From contig CAZXIX010000150.1 in assembly GCA_964640855.1 (NCBI GenBank), positions 1 through 7,607 of the forward strand: a stretch of DNA of 7,607 bases, written 5' to 3'. Positions 4,721 through 7,607 of the stretch are shown piece by piece (positions within the stretch are counted from its first letter, which is position 1; every line of letters starts with the position of its first letter). Under the pieces are notes generated by a model. It ran no database searches and was not told the DNA's origin. It saw only the letters and a list, made by a program, of their open reading frames with translations. A program made the position numbers and the translations under genes. Source of the DNA: JAJDFU01 sp964640855. GTDB taxonomy: Bacteria > Bacteroidota > Bacteroidia > Chitinophagales > Saprospiraceae.

Positions 4721-7607
4721 ATGAAGAACCACCACAATGACGTGTGGACAGGCGTAGATCAGCTCAACGACCCGGAGGCATTCGAAAAGCGAACGGCCTC
4801 TGAATTCACAGAGCTTCCTGTTGTAGAAACCCTGGCCTCGGATGCGGCCTCGCAAGTCGAGACCAATCGCCGGGATTTCCTGAAATATCTGGGTTTCAGT
4901 ATAGGTACCGCCGCGATCGCTTCCAGTTGCGAGATCCCGGTACGCAAAGCCATACCCTATGTCGTCAAGCCGGACGCAATTGTGCCCGGCGTCGCCACCT
5001 ATTATGCTTCGACCTTTGTGAAAGGCGGCGATTTTTGCCCCGTTCTGGTCAAAACCCGAGAGGGACGCCCCATCAAGATCGAAGGAAATAGCATGAGTTC
5101 CATCACGGGTGGAGGAACCAGTGCAAGAGCTCAGGCCAGCGTTCTGGACCTGTACGATACCAACCGGTTCTCCGGTCCCTTGCGAGTTGCCAATGAGCGC
5201 ATCCAGCTTCCGCGCGGCAAACAATCCGGGCCCTCCTGGGAGGAGATTGACAATGAGATCAAGGGTAAATTGAATCCGAACTCGCGTATTCGGGTGGTTT
5301 CCCATACGCTGATGAGCCCCACCGGCAAAAAAGCCATAGCCGACTTCAAAGCCGTATTTCCCAATACGGAGCACGTCATGTATGATCCGATTTCCAGCTC
5401 GGCCATGATCCAGGCCAATGAGCGCGACTTCGGGCAAGCGGTCGTTCCGGCTTATCGTTTCGATCTGGCCCGCGTCATCGTCTCCTTCGAAGCGGATTTT
5501 CTGGGCACCTGGATCTCTCCCATCGAGTTTGCAACCCAATATGCCAAGAATCGACGCATCAAGGATGTGCATCATCCCGAAATGTCTCGCCACATTCAGG
5601 TAGAAAGCCACATGTCCCTCACCGGCTCCAATGCCGATAATCGGATTTTGGTCAAACCCTCCGAACAAGGAGCCGCTCTGATCGCCCTCTACAACGAGGT
5701 AGCGGATCTGGCCGGTCAGGTCCGGGTTCTGGGTCCTCAAGTCGATCCGGGCATCAGCGAAAAGATGAGCCTGGTCGCCCGCGAACTTTTCGATCACCGG
5801 GGCGAGAGCTTGGTGGTCAGCGGTTCCAACAATGTAGGCGAGCAGGTGATCGTGAACGCGATCAACAGCATGCTCGACAATTACGGAAGCACCCTCGATT
5901 TCAGTCGGGCTTCCATGCAGCGGCAAGGACGGGATGGATCTGTTCAGCAGCTCATCAGCGATATGAACGGCAACCGGGTCGATGCGGTCTTCTTCCTGGA
6001 AGGAGCCAACCCGGCCTATGACTTGCCGAATGCAGAGCAATTCCGTACGGCTCTGGCCAAAGTGCCTTTGAAAGTGACATTCGCCACGCAGGCGGATGAA
6101 ACGGCCGTTCTTTGCGATTTCATCACGCCTACCCACCATTACCTGGAGAGTTGGGGCGATGTAGAGGTCAAGCGGGGCCAATATGGATTGATCCAGCCTG
6201 CGATAGCGCCCATTTTCGCTTCCGTCGGCAAACCGGGTACCCGGCAGACGGAGGAAAGCCTGCTCCGCTGGGCTGAAAGTGAAGAATTGGACACGGAAAG
6301 CGAGCAGCCTTTCTACGATTATCTGAAAGCTCATTGGGAAAGTACCATCTTCCCACGGACCGGATTTTTCGATTTCCAGAAATTCTGGGACTCGGCCCTG
6401 CACGACGGGGTGGCAGAGATAGACGTGGAAGAAGTTGCCGTTACTTACCAGGGAGATGTCACGGCTGCTGCGGGACGAGTGCGCCAGCCGTCCGGGGCAG
6501 AACTGGAGATCGCCTTTTATGAAACCGTAAACATGGGGCATGGGCAATACGCCGGCAACCCCTGGTTGCAGGAAATGCCCGACCCGATCGCCCGGACCGT
6601 CTGGGGGAATTATCTGGCCATACCCGTGAGTTGGGATGGCGGAAACGAATTCAATTCCTTCAAGGGATTGAGTTCACGCGAGTTGTATGGACAGGCGGAT
6701 AAAGTCAATGTGGAAGTCAACGGCAGGATCGTCGAGGGAATAACGGCGGTACGCCAGTTCGGGCAAATGCAGAATACGGTCTCCCTGGCGATCGGCTACG
6801 GCCGGAGCCGGACGGGAAATGCCGGATCAGCTCTGGCCAATCAGGTAGGAACAGACGTCTTCCCCTGGCTTACTTTGGATGAATACGGCAATACCCAGTA
6901 TTATGCCACGGTGGTGGATGTTTCCGATAAGGTGGATGTGGAAAAGGAATTCGCCTGTGTCCAGTACCACCACGGAATGGGTATGACCGCCCGCGACGAG
7001 AACGGAGAGTTGATCGTGGACGAAGCGAGCGGGAAGCCTCTCAATGTGGATGAAAAGACCAACATGACCCTGACCGAGGGCTACCAGGGAAGCATCACAG
7101 AAAGGTCTATCATCTACAAAGCCAACCTCAAGGAGGTAGAAGAGCTTGTGCACAAGATCGAACATCGCCGGGAAGAAGCAGCGCATCTGAACGAGGCGAC
7201 GCTTTATCCGGCAGAAGAATACCAGGAACAGTACTACAGCCAGGGCCACCACTGGGGCATGCACGTCGACCTCAATGCCTGCATCGGATGCGGTGCTTGC
7301 CAGGTGGCATGCATTGCCGAGAACAACGTTCCGGTAGTAGGAAAAAGAGAGGTAGCTCGACATCACGAAATGACCTGGCTGCGGATCGATCGCTATTATT
7401 ACGGCGACTACGAGAATCCCAACGTGGTCTACCAGCCGATGATGTGCCAGCACTGCGACAATGCACCTTGCGAAAATGTTTGTCCGGTAGCCGCTACCAA
7501 CCACAGCGGGGAAGGTCTGAACCAAATGACCTACAACCGCTGCATCGGCACCCGCTACTGCGCCAATAACTGTCCTTACAAGGTGCGCCGTTTCAACTGG
7601 CTGGATT
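4721..7607 (+). CDS. actB: ActB, molybdopterin-oxidoreductase-like iron-sulfur subunit of alternative complex III, 3' end cut
   Basis: ActB is the large peripheral subunit of alternative complex III. The frame is open to the window end with 962 complete residues; the family is about 1000-1050 long, so only the tail is missing. After a polar N-terminus comes NRRDFLKYLGF (49-59), a twin-arginine-like signal ending at Cys70, which could be a lipidation site. Residues about 80-700 form the B1 part, related to molybdopterin enzymes; no CxxCxxxC cluster motif is seen at its start, as expected for ActB, whose B1 part lacks the molybdenum cofactor. NPWLQEMPDP near 610-620 is a typical ActB signature. 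The B2 ferredoxin-like part begins about 840 with cysteines 854, 857, 860 and 864, then 909, 912, 917 and 921, then 941, 947 and 951, ligands for several iron-sulfur clusters that hand electrons to the ActA haems. It starts 41 nt after actA without a Shine-Dalgarno sequence, consistent with one operon. Confidence 0.95.
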   Translation, partial: MKNHHNDVWTGVDQLNDPEAFEKRTASEFTELPVVETLASDAASQVETNRRDFLKYLGFSIGTAAIASSCEIPVRKAIPYVVKPDAIVPGVATYYASTFVKGGDFCPVLVKTREGRPIKIEGNSMSSITGGGTSARAQASVLDLYDTNRFSGPLRVANERIQLPRGKQSGPSWEEIDNEIKGKLNPNSRIRVVSHTLMSPTGKKAIADFKAVFPNTEHVMYDPISSSAMIQANERDFGQAVVPAYRFDLARVIVSFEADFLGTWISPIEFATQYAKNRRIKDVHHPEMSRHIQVESHMSLTGSNADNRILVKPSEQGAALIALYNEVADLAGQVRVLGPQVDPGISEKMSLVARELFDHRGESLVVSGSNNVGEQVIVNAINSMLDNYGSTLDFSRASMQRQGRDGSVQQLISDMNGNRVDAVFFLEGANPAYDLPNAEQFRTALAKVPLKVTFATQADETAVLCDFITPTHHYLESWGDVEVKRGQYGLIQPAIAPIFASVGKPGTRQTEESLLRWAESEELDTESEQPFYDYLKAHWESTIFPRTGFFDFQKFWDSALHDGVAEIDVEEVAVTYQGDVTAAAGRVRQPSGAELEIAFYETVNMGHGQYAGNPWLQEMPDPIARTVWGNYLAIPVSWDGGNEFNSFKGLSSRELYGQADKVNVEVNGRIVEGITAVRQFGQMQNTVSLAIGYGRSRTGNAGSALANQVGTDVFPWLTLDEYGNTQYYATVVDVSDKVDVEKEFACVQYHHGMGMTARDENGELIVDEASGKPLNVDEKTNMTLTEGYQGSITERSIIYKANLKEVEELVHKIEHRREEAAHLNEATLYPAEEYQEQYYSQGHHWGMHVDLNACIGCGACQVACIAENNVPVVGKREVARHHEMTWLRIDRYYYGDYENPNVVYQPMMCQHCDNAPCENVCPVAATNHSGEGLNQMTYNRCIGTRYCANNCPYKVRRFNWLD

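Noticed and set aside
4712..6547. A 611-codon open frame on the minus strand opposite actB
   Set aside because: It lies wholly antisense to the well-supported actB frame, its translation has no recognisable domain and an unlikely composition, and long antisense frames are expected opposite GC-rich third codon positions.
6827..7525. A 232-codon minus-strand open frame opposite the ActB ferredoxin-like domain
   Set aside because: It is antisense to the cysteine motifs of ActB and shows no motif or start-site signal of its own.

Overview
The window most likely comes from a member of the Bacteroidota with moderate GC, for example a Saprospiria-like or high-GC Flavobacteriia-like lineage. Three things point there: the start of an alternative complex III (ACIII) operon, gene starts without convincing Shine-Dalgarno sequences, and intergenic matches to the Bacteroidota -7 promoter element TAnnTTTG. 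No rRNA, tRNA, mobile element or CRISPR array was seen, and the exact lineage cannot be read from the sequence.

The left half (about 1-2736) carries three minus-strand genes. The first is a large amidohydrolase of the YtcJ/Amidohydro_3 type with a lipoprotein-like N-terminus, cut by the left edge. The second is a six-helix HdeD/DUF308 membrane protein. The third is a small exported helical protein that I do not recognise. The gaps between them are 172 and 267 nt, so they need not form one operon. A hairpin followed by a T-rich stretch lies just past the third gene and may be its terminator.

A 500-nt non-coding, AT-richer region (about 2737-3236) separates the minus-strand genes from the plus-strand pair. 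It holds two matches to the Bacteroidota -7 element and several CAGTG/CACTG-centred inverted repeats. One of these is an 11-bp perfect inverted repeat whose arms are about 205 nt apart, the second arm lying immediately upstream of the promoter candidate nearest actA.

The right half begins the ACIII (quinol:electron acceptor oxidoreductase) operon. actA encodes a membrane-anchored multihaem cytochrome c, and actB, 41 nt downstream, encodes the large molybdopterin-oxidoreductase-like/ferredoxin-like subunit, cut by the right edge. ACIII replaces cytochrome bc1: it takes electrons from menaquinol and passes them through ActB iron-sulfur clusters and ActA haems to a periplasmic cytochrome or directly to a haem-copper oxidase. 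The remaining subunits (actC-F) and cytochrome oxidase genes would be expected just beyond the window. The least ordinary points are the six CxxCH motifs of this ActA (a monohaem domain plus a pentahaem domain in one chain), an acidic segment between its third and fourth haem motifs, and the repeat-rich upstream region. I found no clear evidence of an entirely new system here.
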